Below are positions 1-9,172 of a stretch of DNA of 64,000 bases, piece after piece. The notes beneath the pieces were generated by a model that was given only the letters and a program-made list of their open reading frames with translations, did not search any database and was not told the origin of the DNA. Numbering within the stretch: position 1 is the first letter of the stretch; every line of letters begins with the position of its first letter. The position numbers and the translations under genes were made by a program. The stretch spans positions 4,026,481-4,090,480 of the forward strand of contig NZ_AP025591.1 in NCBI RefSeq assembly GCF_023169945.1. Direction: 5' to 3'. This DNA comes from Anaeromyxobacter oryzae (GTDB taxonomy: Bacteria > Myxococcota > Myxococcia > Myxococcales > Anaeromyxobacteraceae).

Positions 1-314
1 CGCGAGCGGGACCATACCGGAGGGCCGGCGCCCGCGCAGCGCCCGTCCGTGACGGTTTCGTGAACGTACGGTCGCGAGGTCGGGTCGCGGTGGCTCGCGA
101 CGACCTGCGCGTGGTTCAGCGCCGCGACCAGCGCGACGCCGCCGATGACGGATCAGCCCGCCGGTCGGACGGGCGAGCTCCTCGTCGCCCTCCCGCCCGA
201 TCGCCTCGTGCATCACCTGCGGGCTTCGGCGCCTTCCGGGAGGCGGCGCGGCTTCTCCGACCTCCGGAGCTCGACTGCGGGACCGGCGCCGGCGGCGCCC
301 TCCTCGGTGTGCAC
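1..314 (-). pseudogene. Remnant of a formate/nitrite transporter (FNT/YfdC-like) gene
   Basis: Reading the minus strand from a GTG at 314, three different frames carry pieces of one recognisable protein. An acidic/basic lead (ELRRSEKPRRL) is followed in another frame from 213 by MHEAIGREGDEELARPTGGL, which resembles the N-terminal HEAIRREGEEELxRP signature of FNT-family permeases. At about 150 the frame shifts straight into IGGVALVAALNHAQV, which resembles the C-terminal end of the same family. The membrane core between them is missing. This looks like an internal deletion plus frameshifts. The gene runs divergently from the helicase and continues past the window edge. Family assignment rests on remembered motifs only. 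Confidence 0.45.
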
Positions 315-428
315 CGACGCAACGTGCGACCTCCACGATTCTCGCCGCAACCGGGTGGGGCGCGAGTAGGATTCGCCGCCTCGCGAGGCGCCGTGCGGGC
401 GCCGACGGGACACCTTAAAGGTCAGCAC

Positions 429-2576
429 TTGGCCCTGAACCGGACAGAGCGCGCCGTCGCGCCGGACCTCGCGGAGCTCTCCGTCGAGGAGCGCGCGCTC
501 GTCGAGGAGGAGGAGGCGGTCCTCGCCGCGGTGCAGGCGGCGCTCGAGGCGCGCCGGACGACCCTCCGCGCCGAGGGCGATCTCGTCTCGAGGCTCCGCG
601 ACCTGCGCGACGAGGCCCTCGAGGCGACGCCCAAGGATCTGCCCACGGTCTTCCAGGAGATGGGGCTCGTCCGCGCGGTGATGGAGCGCAAGCGCGGCGA
701 CGCGCTGCCCGATCCCGCGGCGCCGTACTTCGCCCACCTCCGTGTCCGCGAGGGCGGCGAGGTGCGCGACTACTGCCTCGGGCGCCATACGTTCGTCGAC
801 CGGGCCGCCGGGGTGCGGGTGGTGGACTGGCGCTTCGCGCCGGTCGCGGGGCTGTTCTACCGGTACCGCGAGGGCGAGGAGTTCGAGGAGCCGTTCCCGG
901 GGCGCGTCTCCGCCGGCGTCGTCGACGCTCGGCGGATCGTCGTCATCGAGCGCGGCGTCCTCACCCGTGTCTCGGCCGGCGCCCGGACGGTCGCGCGCGG
1001 CGGGGACGGCCGCTGGCGCAGCGCCGCCGCCGAGACCGCCGCCCTGGCGGGCGGGGAGGGGACGGCGGCCCGCGAGGGCGCGCTCGGCACCGGCGCGGGC
1101 GCCCGCGGGCGCGCCGCGGCGCCGGACATCACCGCGCTCCTCGACCCCGAGCAGTTCGAGGCGGTCGCCGCGCCCGCGGACCGGCCGCTCCTCGTCCTCG
1201 GATCCGCCGGGAGCGGGAAGACGACGGTCGCGCTGCACCGGCTCGCGCGGATCGCGTTCGACGACCCGCGCCGCTTCCCGCCCGGGCGGCTCCAGGTGGT
1301 GGTGCCCGAGGTCGGGCTGGCGCGGCTCGCGGCGCGGCTCCTCGAGCCGCTCGGGTTCGACAAGGCGCCGGTGCGCACCCTCGACACGTGGTCCCGCGGC
1401 GCCTTCCAGAGCGCGTTCGGCGCGCCGCCCCCGCGCCTCTTCGGCGACACGCCGCCGCTCGCCGCACGCCTGAAGCGACACCCGGCGCTGTTCGAGATCC
1501 TGCGCCGGCGGCCGCACGTCGCGCGGGAGCGCCCCTCGCTCTCGCGGCTCCGGCGCGAGCTCGGCGACCTGTTCGTCGACCGCGGCTTCCTCGAGACCGT
1601 CGTGAAGGCAGCCGGCGGAGATCTGCCGACGACCGCCATCGAGGAGACCGTTCGCCACACGCGCCTGCAGCTCGCGCCGCCGTCGGACGATCTCCTCGCC
1701 GGCGTCGACCCGGACCGCCGCGAGACCCTCGATGGCAAGGCGATCGACGAGGACACGCCCGAGGCGGCCGCCGGGACCCTCGATCCGGAGGACCTCCCGA
1801 TCCTCCTCTTCCTCTCCGCGCTCCGCGGCGGGGTCGGCGGGAGGCGGAGCGCGCACCTCGTCGTGGACGAGGCGGAGGACGTCTCGCTGTTCGAGCTGTA
1901 CGTCCTCGGGAAGCACCTCGCCGGCCGGAGCGTGACGCTCGCGGGCGACGAGAGCCAGCAGACGTTCTCGTCGTACGCCGGGTGGCCGGAGGCGCTCGCC
2001 GCGCTCGGCGCGGAGGGGGCCGCCACCGTCCGGCTCGAGACGACCTATCGCTGCCCGCGGCCCATCGCCGAGCTCGCCCACGCGATCCTCGGCCCCATCG
2101 CGCCCGCCGGCCCGCCGCGCGCCGGCCGCGACGGGGCGCCGGTCTCCCGGTTCGACTTCCCCACCGAGGCGCACGCGCACCTGTTCCTCGTCGGCGCGAT
2201 CCGCGACCTGCTCGAGCGCGAGCCGCGCGCCTCGGCGGCGGTGGTCTGCCACGCGCCGGACGTCGCCCGGGGCATTCACCGTCTGCTCGCCGATCTCCCC
2301 GAGGCACGCCTCGCCCTCGACGGGAAGTTCACCTTCCGCCCGGGCGTCGACGTGACCGACGTCGCGAGCGTGAAGGGGCTCGAGTTCGACTACGTGATCG
2401 TCCCGGACGCGACCGCCCGCGCCTACCCCGACGCGGAGGAGGCCCGGCGGCGGCTGCACGTCGCGGTCACCCGCGCCGCGCACCAGCTCTGGATCACGGT
2501 GCCGGGGGCCCCGTCGCCGCTCCTCCGCGGCATGCTGCCGCCGCCGGCGTCCTCCGGCCCCCCGACGGGGCGCTGA
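429..2576 (+). CDS. HelD/UvrD-like superfamily 1 helicase
   Basis: A 715-residue SF1 ATPase. Residues 1-60 are a Glu/Ala-rich probable coiled coil. The Walker A motif GSAGSGKT begins near residue 258, a Walker B-like VVDEAEDVS lies about 220 residues later, and the C-terminal motifs [12 protein letters not shown] (near 645) and HVAVTRA (near 675) are those of UvrD-type helicases. The N-terminal coiled coil followed by a split motor is the layout of HelD, which binds RNA polymerase and recycles stalled complexes; a general DNA helicase is the alternative. I chose the TTG at 429 because AAAGG sits 7 bases upstream and everything further upstream is the remnant on the other strand. The gene stands alone. 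Confidence 0.85.
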   Translation: MALNRTERAVAPDLAELSVEERALVEEEEAVLAAVQAALEARRTTLRAEGDLVSRLRDLRDEALEATPKDLPTVFQEMGLVRAVMERKRGDALPDPAAPYFAHLRVREGGEVRDYCLGRHTFVDRAAGVRVVDWRFAPVAGLFYRYREGEEFEEPFPGRVSAGVVDARRIVVIERGVLTRVSAGARTVARGGDGRWRSAAAETAALAGGEGTAAREGALGTGAGARGRAAAPDITALLDPEQFEAVAAPADRPLLVLGSAGSGKTTVALHRLARIAFDDPRRFPPGRLQVVVPEVGLARLAARLLEPLGFDKAPVRTLDTWSRGAFQSAFGAPPPRLFGDTPPLAARLKRHPALFEILRRRPHVARERPSLSRLRRELGDLFVDRGFLETVVKAAGGDLPTTAIEETVRHTRLQLAPPSDDLLAGVDPDRRETLDGKAIDEDTPEAAAGTLDPEDLPILLFLSALRGGVGGRRSAHLVVDEAEDVSLFELYVLGKHLAGRSVTLAGDESQQTFSSYAGWPEALAALGAEGAATVRLETTYRCPRPIAELAHAILGPIAPAGPPRAGRDGAPVSRFDFPTEAHAHLFLVGAIRDLLEREPRASAAVVCHAPDVARGIHRLLADLPEARLALDGKFTFRPGVDVTDVASVKGLEFDYVIVPDATARAYPDAEEARRRLHVAVTRAAHQLWITVPGAPSPLLRGMLPPPASSGPPTGR

Positions 2577-2728
2577 CGCCCCTTCCCGCGAGCGTCCGGC
2601 CCCACCCCCGGTTACATTCGGCGCCCAAGGCAAGGCAGGCTCGGCGCGAGGGAGGGGACTCTTTCGCGCGACGCAACGTGAACTCTCGCGGCCGTCCACC
2701 GGGCGGACCGCACGAAGGAGATCGACCG

Positions 2729-3229
2729 ATGGCCCAGGTGACGCTCAAGGGGAACCCGATCCACACGAACGGCGACCTCCCCCAGGTCGGCGCGAAGGCG
2801 CCCGACTTCACCCTCACGACCGGCGACCTCAAGGACGTCACGCTCGCCGAGTACAAGGGCAAGAAGAAGATCCTGAACATCGTCCCGAGCCTCGACACCT
2901 CGGTGTGCGCGACCTCCACCCGCAAGTTCAACCAGCAGGCCGGCTCGCTCCCGAACACCGTCGTCCTCGTCGTCTCGGCGGACCTCCCGTTCGCGGCGAA
3001 GCGCTTCTGCACGACGGAGGGGCTCCAGAACGTGGTCACGCTCTCGCTCATCCGCGGCAAGCACTTCGCCAAGGACTACGGCGTCCTCATCCAGGACGGC
3101 CCGCTCGCCGGCCTCACCGCCCGCGCGGTCGTCGTCCTCGACGAGAACGACAAGGTCGTCTACCGCCAGCTCGTGCCGGAGATCGGGCAGGAGCCGGACT
3201 ACGACGCCGCGCTGAAGGCGGTGAAGTAG
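2729..3229 (+). CDS. tpx: Thiol peroxidase (atypical 2-Cys peroxiredoxin)
   Basis: This 166-residue protein has the length and sequence of bacterial Tpx, which reduces lipid and hydrogen peroxides using thioredoxin. The peroxidatic cysteine is Cys60 in [12 protein letters not shown] and the resolving cysteine is Cys94 in KRFCTTEG, the spacing expected for the intramolecular disulfide of this subfamily. The ATG at 2729 follows an AAGGAG ribosome binding site in a 152-base intergenic gap. That gap also contains TTACATTCGGCGC, similar to the box before the ABC gene at 23202. A strong hairpin lies about 60 bases downstream. Confidence 0.95.
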   Translation: MAQVTLKGNPIHTNGDLPQVGAKAPDFTLTTGDLKDVTLAEYKGKKKILNIVPSLDTSVCATSTRKFNQQAGSLPNTVVLVVSADLPFAAKRFCTTEGLQNVVTLSLIRGKHFAKDYGVLIQDGPLAGLTARAVVVLDENDKVVYRQLVPEIGQEPDYDAALKAVK

Positions 3230-3290
3230 AGCCGGCCTCAGGCCGGGCGTCAGGCCCTGGCTGCCTCACCACCGCAGCATGGAGTCCTCC

Positions 3291-3311
3291 CTCTCCCCCA
3301 CCGGGGGAGAG
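3291..3311. terminator. Hairpin between convergent tpx and ABC-F genes
   Basis: CTCTCCCCC (3291-3299) pairs with GGGGGAGAG (3303-3311) around a three-base loop, a perfect 9-bp stem. It lies between two convergent genes, so it may serve as a bidirectional terminator, although there is no T-run. The sequence resembles a repeat (CTCTCCCC..GGGGAGAGGGCCGGGGTGAGG) that I recall from many GC-rich genomes. Confidence 0.55.
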
Positions 3312-3353
3312 GGCCGGGGTGAGGGGGCCGCAACGGGCGACGCCGGTGTGGGG

Positions 3354-5390
3354 TCACGCCCCCGGCAGCTCCGCCCCCTGCATCGCCTCGAGCCGCGCCT
3401 GCGCGTCCTCCCACGCGGAGAACGCCTTCTCGAGCGCGGCCTTCGCGGCGGCCTGCCGCTCGATGAGCGGCTTCGCCCGCGCGAAGTCCTGGTACAGGGC
3501 CGGATCGGCGAGCGCGGCGGTGGTCTCCCGCTCCTCGCCCTCGAGCCGCGCGATCTCCGCCTCGAGCCGCGCGATCTCGTCGCGCACGGGCTTCTCGCGC
3601 CGCGCGCGCGCGTTCCGCGCCTCCGCCTCGGCGCGCCGGCGCTCCTTCTCGGTCATCGGCGGCGACGCGACCGCCCCTCCGCCGCGCGCCGCGGGCGCGC
3701 CGTTCCCGGGCGCCGCGGCGGCGTCGCCCGCGGCGGCCGCCTCGAGCTGGCGCTGGTGGTAGAGCCAGTCGTCGAGGTTCCCGGGCGACGGCAGGATCCC
3801 GCCGTCCTTCACCTCCCAGATCACCGTCGCGAGCTGGTTCAGGAAGCTCCGGTTGTGCGAGACGAAGAGGAGCGTCCCGTCGTAGCCCCTCAGCGCGTCG
3901 ATGAGCGCCTCCGAGGAGTCGAGGTCGAGGTGGTTCGTGGGCTCGTCCATGACGAGCAGGTTCGCCGGGACGAGCAGCAGCTTCGCGAGCGCCACCCGCG
4001 CGCGCTCGCCGCCGGAGAGGACGCCGACCTTCTTCTCGACGTCGTCGCCCGAGAAGAGGAACGACCCCGCGACGGAGCGGACGTAGGCCTCGCCACGATC
4101 CGGCACCAGGTCCCAGAGCGTGTCGAGGATGGTGCGGTCCGGGTCGAGGGTGCCGGTCGACGACGTCCCGTCCACCGCGTGCTCGGGCTTCTCGAAGTGG
4201 TGCTGGGCGTAGTAGCCCAGGACGACCGAGTGGCCGAGCTTCACCTCGCCGGCGTCGGGCCGCGCCTCGCCCGCCGCGAGCTTGAGGAGCGTGGACTTCC
4301 CGGCGCCGTTCGGGCCGATGACGCCGATCCGCTCGCCCCGCTGGATGGCGCCGTCGAGGGACCGGTAGACGATCCGCTGCCCGAACGCCTTGCGCACCCC
4401 CTCGAGCCGGAGGACCTCCTTCCCCGACCGCGGCGCCTCGGCGAAGTGGAACCGCAGCGTGTCGCGGTGCTCGAGGGTCTGCACCTCGTCCATCTTCTCG
4501 AGGAGCTTCTCCTTCGACTTCGCCTGGCGGGCCTTGGTCGCCTTCGCGCCGAACCGCTCGATGAACCGCTCGAGCTGGGCGCGCTTCGCCTCCTGCCGCT
4601 CGGCCTGGGCGAGGAGCCGCTCCTCCTCCTCGGCGCGGAGGCGCCGGTACTCGTCGTAGTTGCCGGCGTAGGTGCGCAGACCCTCGACCTCGAGCGAGAG
4701 CACGCGATCGATCTGCCGGTTCAGGAAGTCGCGGTCGTGGCTGACGAGGAGGAGCGCCTTGCGCGACGCGCGGAGAAAGCCGTCGAACCAGGTGAGCGTC
4801 GGGACGTCGAGGTGGTTCGTCGGCTCGTCGAGGAGGAGGAGGTCGGGATCCTGGAGGAGCAGCCCCGCCAGCGCGGCGCGCATCTTCCAGCCGCCGGACA
4901 GCGTCCGCGCCGGCCGGTCGCCGTCCGCCGGCTGGAAGCCCAGGCCGCCGAGGATGCGCTCCGCGCGCCGGCGGCCGTAGTGCTCCTCGAAGTGATCGAG
5001 CTCGTCGTGCAGCTCGGCGAGCGCGCCCGCGAGCTCGAGCTGCTCCGCCTCGGACCGCGCGGCCGCGAGGCCCGCGTGCGCCTGCGCGAGCCGCTCCTCG
5101 AGCGCGCTCCGGCCGGGGACGCTCGCGAGCACGGCCTCCACGAGCGGCAGGTCCGGGAGCGCTGCGACGTCCTGGGGCAGGTACCCGACGCGCGCGCCGC
5201 GGCGGAAGGTGAGCTCGCCGGCGTCGGCTCCGATCTGGCCGGCGAGGATCCGCATCAGCGAGGACTTGCCGGTCCCGTTCGCGCCGACGAGCCCGATGCG
5301 ATCGTGCGGACCGATGGCGAACGCGGCCCCGTCGAGCAGGACCCGCGGCCCGTAGGCGAGGGAGAGGTCTTTCGCGGCGACGAGGCTCAC
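3354..5390 (-). CDS. ABC-F family ATPase (Uup/YheS type)
   Basis: A soluble protein of 678 residues with two ABC ATPase domains in tandem and no membrane segments, the ABC-F arrangement. The first domain has GANGTGKSSL and LSGGWKMR, then LLLDEPTNHLDVP. A charged linker rich in Arg, Lys and Glu follows. The second domain has GPNGAGKSTL, LSGGERARV and VMDEPTNHLDLDS. The C-terminal 100 residues form an Arg/Glu/Ala-rich coiled coil. Family members act on the ribosome or, for Uup, on replication by-products. I chose the GTG at 5390 because the protein then begins directly with VSLVAAKDLSLAYG and GAAGGG lies upstream. It is monocistronic. Confidence 0.9.
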   Translation of the reverse strand: MSLVAAKDLSLAYGPRVLLDGAAFAIGPHDRIGLVGANGTGKSSLMRILAGQIGADAGELTFRRGARVGYLPQDVAALPDLPLVEAVLASVPGRSALEERLAQAHAGLAAARSEAEQLELAGALAELHDELDHFEEHYGRRRAERILGGLGFQPADGDRPARTLSGGWKMRAALAGLLLQDPDLLLLDEPTNHLDVPTLTWFDGFLRASRKALLLVSHDRDFLNRQIDRVLSLEVEGLRTYAGNYDEYRRLRAEEEERLLAQAERQEAKRAQLERFIERFGAKATKARQAKSKEKLLEKMDEVQTLEHRDTLRFHFAEAPRSGKEVLRLEGVRKAFGQRIVYRSLDGAIQRGERIGVIGPNGAGKSTLLKLAAGEARPDAGEVKLGHSVVLGYYAQHHFEKPEHAVDGTSSTGTLDPDRTILDTLWDLVPDRGEAYVRSVAGSFLFSGDDVEKKVGVLSGGERARVALAKLLLVPANLLVMDEPTNHLDLDSSEALIDALRGYDGTLLFVSHNRSFLNQLATVIWEVKDGGILPSPGNLDDWLYHQRQLEAAAAGDAAAAPGNGAPAARGGGAVASPPMTEKERRRAEAEARNARARREKPVRDEIARLEAEIARLEGEERETTAALADPALYQDFARAKPLIERQAAAKAALEKAFSAWEDAQARLEAMQGAELPGA

Positions 5391-5551
5391 GGGGGAAGCC
5401 CTTCGCGACCGGCTCGGGGCGCCGGACAATTAACGTTTCTTCACCCCCGCGACAAGCCCGCTCGACGGGCGGGCGTCATGCTCCGACCGTCGCCGCCGCC
5501 CACCCCCGGGCGGCCGCGCGCCCGGGCGAGCCGCCCGGATCGGAGGACGCC

Positions 5552-5998
5552 ATGAAGAAGACCCTCGCCCTCCTCGCCGCGACCGCGGCGGGGTTCGCGC
5601 TCCTCACCGGGTTCCGGGGCGGCGGCTGCGGCGCCCACCGCGCCCACGACCCCGCCCAGGTGAACGCGATGGTGACCGAGCACCTCGACGAGGCGCTCGA
5701 CCAGATCGACGCGACGCCGGCGCAGCGCGACCAGCTCCACGCGATCAAGGATCGCCTCCTCGCGCAGGCGCAGCAGCTCCGGAGCGGCCAGCAGGACGCC
5801 CGCGCCGAGGTGCTCGCGCAGTGGAAGTCCGATCAGCCCGACGCGGCGAAGCTCCACGCCCTCGTCGATCAGCGCATCGACGCGCTCCGCGCCTTCGCCC
5901 ACCAGGCCGTCGACGCTGGCGTCGAGGCGCACGGGATCCTGACGCCCGACCAGCGGGCGAAGGTGACCGCGAAGGTCGAGAAGCACATGCAGCGGTAG
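5552..5998 (+). CDS. Spy/CpxP-like periplasmic protein with LTxxQ motifs
   Basis: A 148-residue protein with a signal peptide (residues 1 to about 20: lysines, then a Leu/Ala core). The mature part is helical and carries two LTxxQ-like motifs, ATPAQRDQL and LTPDQRAKV, the mark of Spy/CpxP periplasmic stress chaperones and metal sensors. A Cys-His-rich patch (GGGCGAHRAHD) follows the signal peptide and may bind metal. The gene has a GGAGG site and is followed after 4 bases by a response regulator and then a histidine kinase. The three together look like a CpxP-CpxR-CpxA envelope-stress unit, in which the periplasmic protein would restrain the kinase. Confidence 0.8.
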   Translation: MKKTLALLAATAAGFALLTGFRGGGCGAHRAHDPAQVNAMVTEHLDEALDQIDATPAQRDQLHAIKDRLLAQAQQLRSGQQDARAEVLAQWKSDQPDAAKLHALVDQRIDALRAFAHQAVDAGVEAHGILTPDQRAKVTAKVEKHMQR

Positions 5999-6002
5999 CG
6001 CT

Positions 6003-6725
6003 ATGATCCCCCCCGTGCCGGACACCACCACGCCCCCCGTCCTCGCCCTCCTCGTCGAGGACGATCGCCGCCTCGCCGCGCTGACGAAGGAGTATCTCGA
6101 GGGCCACGGGGTCGCGGTGGTGCACGTCGCGGACGGCCCGCGCGGGCTCGCCGAGGCGGTCGGCGGGAAGTTCGACGTGGTCCTGCTCGACCTCATGCTG
6201 CCGGGGAAGGACGGCCTCGAGGTCTGCCGGGAGCTCCGCGCCCGCTCCGACGTGCCGATCATCGTCCTCACCGCGCGCGGCGAGGAGGCGGACCGGGTGA
6301 TGGGGCTCGAGCTCGGCGCCGACGACTACCTCGCGAAGCCGTACTCGCCCCGCGAGCTGCTCGCCCGGATCCGCGCCGTCGTCCGGCGCGCGCGCGGGCG
6401 GGCCGGGCCGGCGCGGACCGCGGTCCGCGTCGGCGCGCTCGTCGTCGATCCCGCGGCGATGCGCGCCACCCTCGACGGCGAGGAGCTGCCCCTCACGGCC
6501 TACGAGTTCGCGCTGCTCGAGGCGCTCGCGCGCCGCGCCGGCCGCGTCCTCTCCCGCGAGCAGCTCATGGAGCTCGCGAAGGGCAGCGCGGAGGAGGCGT
6601 TCGACCGCTCGATCGACGTCCACGTCTCGCGCCTGCGCCAGAAGCTCGGGGACGATCCCAAGCGGCCGCGCCTCATCAAGACCGTCCGCGGTGCCGGGTA
6701 CGTGCTCGCGGCGGAGGGCGAGTGA
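6003..6725 (+). CDS. OmpR/CpxR-family response regulator
   Basis: A 240-residue two-domain regulator. The receiver domain has the acidic pair EDD near the N-terminus, the phosphoacceptor Asp63 in VVLLDLMLP, and Lys in YLAKPYSPREL. The winged-helix DNA-binding domain ends in IDVHVSRLRQKLGDD and IKTVRGAGYVL, the OmpR/PhoB signature. It overlaps the next gene by 4 bases, so regulator and kinase are translationally coupled. The start is uncertain: ATG 6003 or GTG 6015, neither with a good ribosome binding site. It probably controls envelope-stress genes, including the Spy-like gene before it. Confidence 0.9.
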   Translation: MIPPVPDTTTPPVLALLVEDDRRLAALTKEYLEGHGVAVVHVADGPRGLAEAVGGKFDVVLLDLMLPGKDGLEVCRELRARSDVPIIVLTARGEEADRVMGLELGADDYLAKPYSPRELLARIRAVVRRARGRAGPARTAVRVGALVVDPAAMRATLDGEELPLTAYEFALLEALARRAGRVLSREQLMELAKGSAEEAFDRSIDVHVSRLRQKLGDDPKRPRLIKTVRGAGYVLAAEGE

Positions 6726-8080
6726 GCCGCGCAGCCGATCCGTGCGGCGGCAGGTGGCGGCGCCCGCACGGCGCCCTCTTCTGGCGCGTCTACATCCACG
6801 GGCTCCTCATCCTGGTCCTGGTCGCGCTCGCGGTGGGCAGCGTCGGGTACGCCCTCTCCCGCGGCACCTGGCGAGAGCCGGAGAAGGTCGCCGCGTACGC
6901 GGCCGACCGCGTGACCGAGCTCCGTCGCGATCCGGCGCGCCTCGCCGACGAGCTGCAGCGCGTGCGCGACGTCTTCGGCGTCCAGGCGACCGTGTACGGC
7001 CCGGACGGCGCCGTCGTCGCGTCGAGCGTCGACCCGCCGCTCGCGCCGGCGTTCCCGGCGGGCGTGCCGCGCGAGGGACCGCTCCGGCTGCGGGGCCACG
7101 GGGTGGGCTTCGCGGTGCCGCTCCCGGATGGCGGCGGCCAGGCGGTGTTCGTCTCGGCGGGGCGCCAGCCCGACCCCCGCCGCCCCCTGCTCGTGCTCGC
7201 GGCCGTGCTCGTCGCGCTCGCCATCGGATCGGCCCCCCTCGCGCGCTCCATCGCGGCGCCGGTGGAGCAGCTCACGCGCGCCGCCGAGGCGCTCGGTGGC
7301 GGCGATCTCTCCGCGCGCGCCAACGTGCGGGCGCGCGGAGAGGTCGGCGCGCTCGGGAGAGCGTTCGACGAGATGGCAGGCCGGCTCGAGCGGCTCGTCC
7401 GCGGCGAGCAGGAGCTCCTCGCGAACGTCTCGCACGAGCTGCGGACGCCGCTCGCGCGGATCCGGGTCGCGCTCGAGCTCGCCGCGGAGGGCGACCTCGA
7501 GAAGGCGCGCCGGTACCTCGCCGAGATCGGCGCGGACCTCGACGAGCTCGACCGGCTCGTCGCGGACGTGCTCTCGGCCGCGCGGCTCGACCTCATCGCG
7601 GGCGGGGCAGCCCTCCCGCTCCGGAAGGAGCGGCTCGACCCGGCCGGCGTCGTCGCCGCCGCGGTGGAGCGTTTCCGGGAGGCGTGGCCGGGCCGGACGC
7701 TCGAGCTCGCGGTCGAGCCCGACCTCCCGCCCCTCGACGGGGACGCGGGGCTCCTCCGCCGGCTCGTCCTGAACCTCCTCGACAACGCGGCGAAGTACTC
7801 CGAGGCGCCGGCGCCCGTCACGCTCGCAGCCCGCGCGCGGACCGGGGCCGTCGAGCTCGAAGTGCGCGACCGCGGGATCGGGATCGATCCGGCCGACCTG
7901 CCCCGGCTGTTCACCCCGTTCTTCCGGACGGACCGGAGCCGCGCCCGCGGGACGGGCGGGGTGGGGCTCGGGCTCGCGCTCGCGCGCCGGATCGCCGCGG
8001 CGCACGGCGGCACGATCACGGTGGAGAGCGCAGCGGATGGGACGGTGTTCCGCGTGTCGCTCCCGGCGGCGCGTACCTAG
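6722..8080 (+). CDS. Sensor histidine kinase, CpxA-like
   Basis: A 452-residue membrane kinase. An N-terminal membrane segment (about 20-40), a periplasmic loop of roughly 110 residues and a second membrane segment (about 155-175) are followed by a HAMP linker. The HisKA domain has the phosphoacceptor His near 238 in NVSHELRTPLARIR. The ATPase domain has LLDNAAKYSEAP (N box), DRGIGID and GGVGLGLALARRIA. The start is a GTG overlapping the regulator stop. The C-terminus overlaps the convergent small membrane gene by 4 bases. It most likely senses envelope damage or metal through its periplasmic loop and the adjacent Spy-like protein. Confidence 0.92.
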   Translation: MSRAADPCGGRWRRPHGALFWRVYIHGLLILVLVALAVGSVGYALSRGTWREPEKVAAYAADRVTELRRDPARLADELQRVRDVFGVQATVYGPDGAVVASSVDPPLAPAFPAGVPREGPLRLRGHGVGFAVPLPDGGGQAVFVSAGRQPDPRRPLLVLAAVLVALAIGSAPLARSIAAPVEQLTRAAEALGGGDLSARANVRARGEVGALGRAFDEMAGRLERLVRGEQELLANVSHELRTPLARIRVALELAAEGDLEKARRYLAEIGADLDELDRLVADVLSAARLDLIAGGAALPLRKERLDPAGVVAAAVERFREAWPGRTLELAVEPDLPPLDGDAGLLRRLVLNLLDNAAKYSEAPAPVTLAARARTGAVELEVRDRGIGIDPADLPRLFTPFFRTDRSRARGTGGVGLGLALARRIAAAHGGTITVESAADGTVFRVSLPAART

Positions 8081-8529
8081 AAGACGTCGCCGCACCGGGG
8101 GCAGCGGACGTTCCGGAGCAGGAGGTCGCCGCGCCCGCTCCGCGCCCCGCACTCCGGGCACACCAGCCGGAACCACTCGAACGCAGTGGGCCGTCCGAGC
8201 GCGACGCCCGCGACGCCGAGCGGCACCGCGAACAGCAGGAGCCCGAGGGCGAGCTTCAGCGGGGGCAGGCTCCGCCAGCTCCAGAGGAGCACGCCCGCGA
8301 TGACGATCGCGAGGAAGATCGGGAGGTAGCGGCCCCAGAGCCACGCGAGCCGCCACCGGCGGACGAGCCCGGTGACGAGGAGCACGACGAGCGCGGCGCT
8401 GAAGAGCGCCTGCGGCCGTCCGACCTGCTGCTGGAGGCCGAGGGCGACGACGGCGGCGACCTGGATCGCCGTGACGAGGAGGAGGGCGGCGACTGCGGTC
8501 GCGACGCTCGCGGGGAGCTTCCGCTGCAT
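8077..8529 (-). CDS. Small membrane protein with C-terminal zinc ribbon
   Basis: A 150-residue protein with about four hydrophobic helices (residues 12-32, 44-57, 68-84 and 90-110) followed by a cytosolic tail holding CPEC and CPRC pairs, a four-cysteine zinc ribbon. I do not recognise a named family. It lies downstream of the outer-membrane protein gene at 8596-9144 but is separated from it by a terminator-like hairpin, so it may be transcribed on its own. Its 3' end overlaps the convergent kinase gene by four bases. Confidence 0.7.
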   Translation of the reverse strand: MQRKLPASVATAVAALLLVTAIQVAAVVALGLQQQVGRPQALFSAALVVLLVTGLVRRWRLAWLWGRYLPIFLAIVIAGVLLWSWRSLPPLKLALGLLLFAVPLGVAGVALGRPTAFEWFRLVCPECGARSGRGDLLLRNVRCPRCGDVF

Positions 8530-8540
8530 CCCTCGGAAAA

Positions 8541-8578
8541 TAGCAGGGCCCGCCGCCCCGCGGGGGAGCGGCGGGCCC
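8541..8578 (-). terminator. Rho-independent terminator after the outer-membrane protein gene
   Basis: GGGCCCGCCGC (8546-8556) pairs with GCGGCGGGCCC (8568-8578), an 11-bp perfect stem with an 11-base loop. Read on the minus strand, the stem is followed by TGCTATTTT, a short T-rich tract. This fits termination of the gene that ends at 8596. Confidence 0.75.
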
Positions 8579-8595
8579 AGATGCTGCGCGACGGC

Positions 8596-9144
8596 CTAGA
8601 AGTAGACCCGGAGGAAGCCGAGGCCGTTGGTGAAGAAGCCCGAGTCGTCGCCGGAGACGCTCGAGTTCGAGTAGAAGCCGAGCTGCCCCTCGAGACCGAC
8701 CGAGAACTTCGGGACGAGGTAGTACTCGCCGCCAGCGGCCGCGGCGATGATGAAGTCGGTGCCGGAGTCGCCGGGGTTCGTGCTGGCGAAGTTCAGCTTG
8801 AGGCGGCCGCCGACGTAGAGGTCCACCGGCACCGCGACCTTCTGCTGCACGAAGACGCCCACGCCGAGGGTGATGTTGCTCCGGTCGGGCTGGCCGCTCG
8901 CCGTCGGCTGGTCGTTCGTGTGGATGCCGAGCGACGGCTCGATGCGGAGGTTCGGGCCCGCCTGGATCGGGACGTACACCTCGATCGTCGGGGAGAGGGC
9001 GACGCTCTGCGTCGTCGGCAGGAGCGGGATGATGGAGACGCCGAGGCCGAACTGGGCGCGGTGATCCGTCGGCTGCTGCTGCTGCTGCGCGAACACGGGC
9101 GCCGCGAACGCGAGCGCGGCAAGGGCGACGACGATCTTCTTCAT
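8596..9144 (-). CDS. Secreted beta-barrel-like outer membrane protein
   Basis: A 182-residue protein with a clear signal peptide (MKKIVVALAALAFAAPVFA) followed by a Gln run. The mature sequence alternates polar and hydrophobic residues in strand-length blocks (IRIEPSLGI, LYVGGRLKLNF, GGEYYLVPKFSVGLEGQLGF) and ends in an aromatic residue (LRVYF), as outer-membrane barrels do. No specific substrate can be inferred. I chose the ATG at 9144 because GGAGG lies 7 bases upstream and the signal peptide starts there. A promoter and a striking hairpin sit just upstream, after the P5C dehydrogenase gene. Confidence 0.75.
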   Translation of the reverse strand: MKKIVVALAALAFAAPVFAQQQQQPTDHRAQFGLGVSIIPLLPTTQSVALSPTIEVYVPIQAGPNLRIEPSLGIHTNDQPTASGQPDRSNITLGVGVFVQQKVAVPVDLYVGGRLKLNFASTNPGDSGTDFIIAAAAGGEYYLVPKFSVGLEGQLGFYSNSSVSGDDSGFFTNGLGFLRVYF

Positions 9145-9172
9145 CGAGATCCTCCGGATGGGGTGTTTGAGA

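Noticed and set aside
145..369. Small plus-strand gene of 74 codons before the helicase
   Set aside because: No ribosome binding site, no domain, and the opposite strand shows transporter-like remnants over the same bases.
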